A stretch of DNA of 43,490 nt from Sedimentisphaerales bacterium (GTDB taxonomy: Bacteria > Planctomycetota > Phycisphaerae > Sedimentisphaerales > SM23-30): the NCBI GenBank assembly GCA_016934515.1, contig JAFGSR010000020.1, positions 1 through 43,490 of the forward strand. The letters are read 5' to 3'. This document shows, piece after piece, positions 43,276 through 43,490 of this stretch. The notes under the pieces were generated by a model. That model saw only the letters and a program-made list of their open reading frames with translations, had not been told where the DNA came from and ran no database searches. Both the position numbers and the translations under genes were made by a program. Positions within the stretch are counted from its first letter, which is position 1. Every line of letters begins with the position of its first letter.

Positions 43276-43490
43276 TTACTTACGCCGACGCAGGGCAGCC
43301 AAGCCACCCAGACTCAGCAGCAGCATCGTAGCCGGCTCGGGAATAATCTTGACATAGTCAAGGTTCGTGTTATTGTAGCCGAACTGGATGTCCATACCGT
43401 CACCAATAGCGCCGGCTCCACCCGGCGTAATAATGCCGCAACTAACGCCATTGACGAATAATTCGCCCGCACCTGCTCTGAGCTGGACTA
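43276..43490 (-). CDS. PEP-CTERM-anchored exported protein (C-terminal part, runs off right edge)
   Basis: The visible 71 codons end in IPEPATMLLLSLGGLAALRRRK, a complete PEP-CTERM tail: a Pro-Glu-Pro motif, a hydrophobic span and a basic end. Upstream residues (GELFVNGVSCGIITPGGAGAIGDG, IQFGYNNTNLDYVKI) look like an extracellular beta-sandwich. PEP-CTERM proteins are sorted by exosortase and often tied to exopolysaccharide production. The N-terminal part is beyond the window. Confidence 0.88.
   Translation of the reverse strand, partial: VQLRAGAGELFVNGVSCGIITPGGAGAIGDGMDIQFGYNNTNLDYVKIIPEPATMLLLSLGGLAALRRRK

Noticed and set aside
1..43490. CRISPR arrays, insertion sequences with transposase, and rRNA
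   Set aside because: Looked for and not seen. The only mobile-element signals are the integrase remnant and the 73-bp repeats.

Overview
The window looks like a chromosomal segment of a Planctomycetota bacterium, most likely a Phycisphaerae or Sedimentisphaerales-type polysaccharide degrader. That is inference from gene content. The evidence is a PEP-CTERM sorting tail at the right edge, Tat-exported S1 sulfatase and TIM-barrel proteins, several very large exported enzymes with dockerin-like Asp-rich segments in mid-chain, and WXG100-like small proteins beside a membrane FtsK/SpoIIIE ATPase. No rRNA or complete tRNA gene is present.

Layout. 1-3662: tail of an upstream gene, then a 1.1-kDa-residue-scale exported enzyme (about 1160 residues) with paired accessory domains. 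3823-4133: a tRNA 3' fragment beside a truncated, frameshifted tyrosine integrase, the scar of an integrated element. 4251-9754: a carbohydrate-type ABC importer operon (lipoprotein, two permeases, two different ATPases). 9766-15071, minus strand: an acetyltransferase, then a tightly overlapping operon of an ATP-grasp/M20-like fusion, a gamma-glutamyltransferase and an N-formylglutamate amidohydrolase. 15360-18293, minus strand: an RRM RNA-binding protein, catalase and a PerR-type regulator. 18650-23404: a DegT aminotransferase, deacetylase and Gfo/Idh oxidoreductase operon, divergent from a ROK repressor.

23618-29074 is the most unusual block. One promoter precedes two small helical proteins sharing a W-x-D variant of the WXG turn, a 227-residue helical protein with a disordered tail, and a 1310-residue ATPase with coiled coils, two membrane spans and three FtsK-like modules, of which only the middle one keeps Walker motifs. 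I read it as a reduced type VII secretion-like system, without recognisable EssB/EsaA/EccB/EccD/mycosin partners, in a diderm lineage.

29249-43490 returns to carbohydrate work: a Tat-exported TIM-barrel protein and a sulfatase, an ArsR regulator overlapping a tiny cysteine-rich gene, a frameshifted small zinc-ribbon-like gene, a DUF4838 enzyme, three tandem paralogues of a beta-propeller glycoside-hydrolase-like family, and the C-terminal end of a PEP-CTERM protein. The importer, ROK operon, sulfatase and exported enzymes together suggest capture and use of complex, probably sulfated, polysaccharide. A 73-bp repeat with inverted ends occurs upstream of two unrelated genes (RRM and the FtsK-like ATPase).
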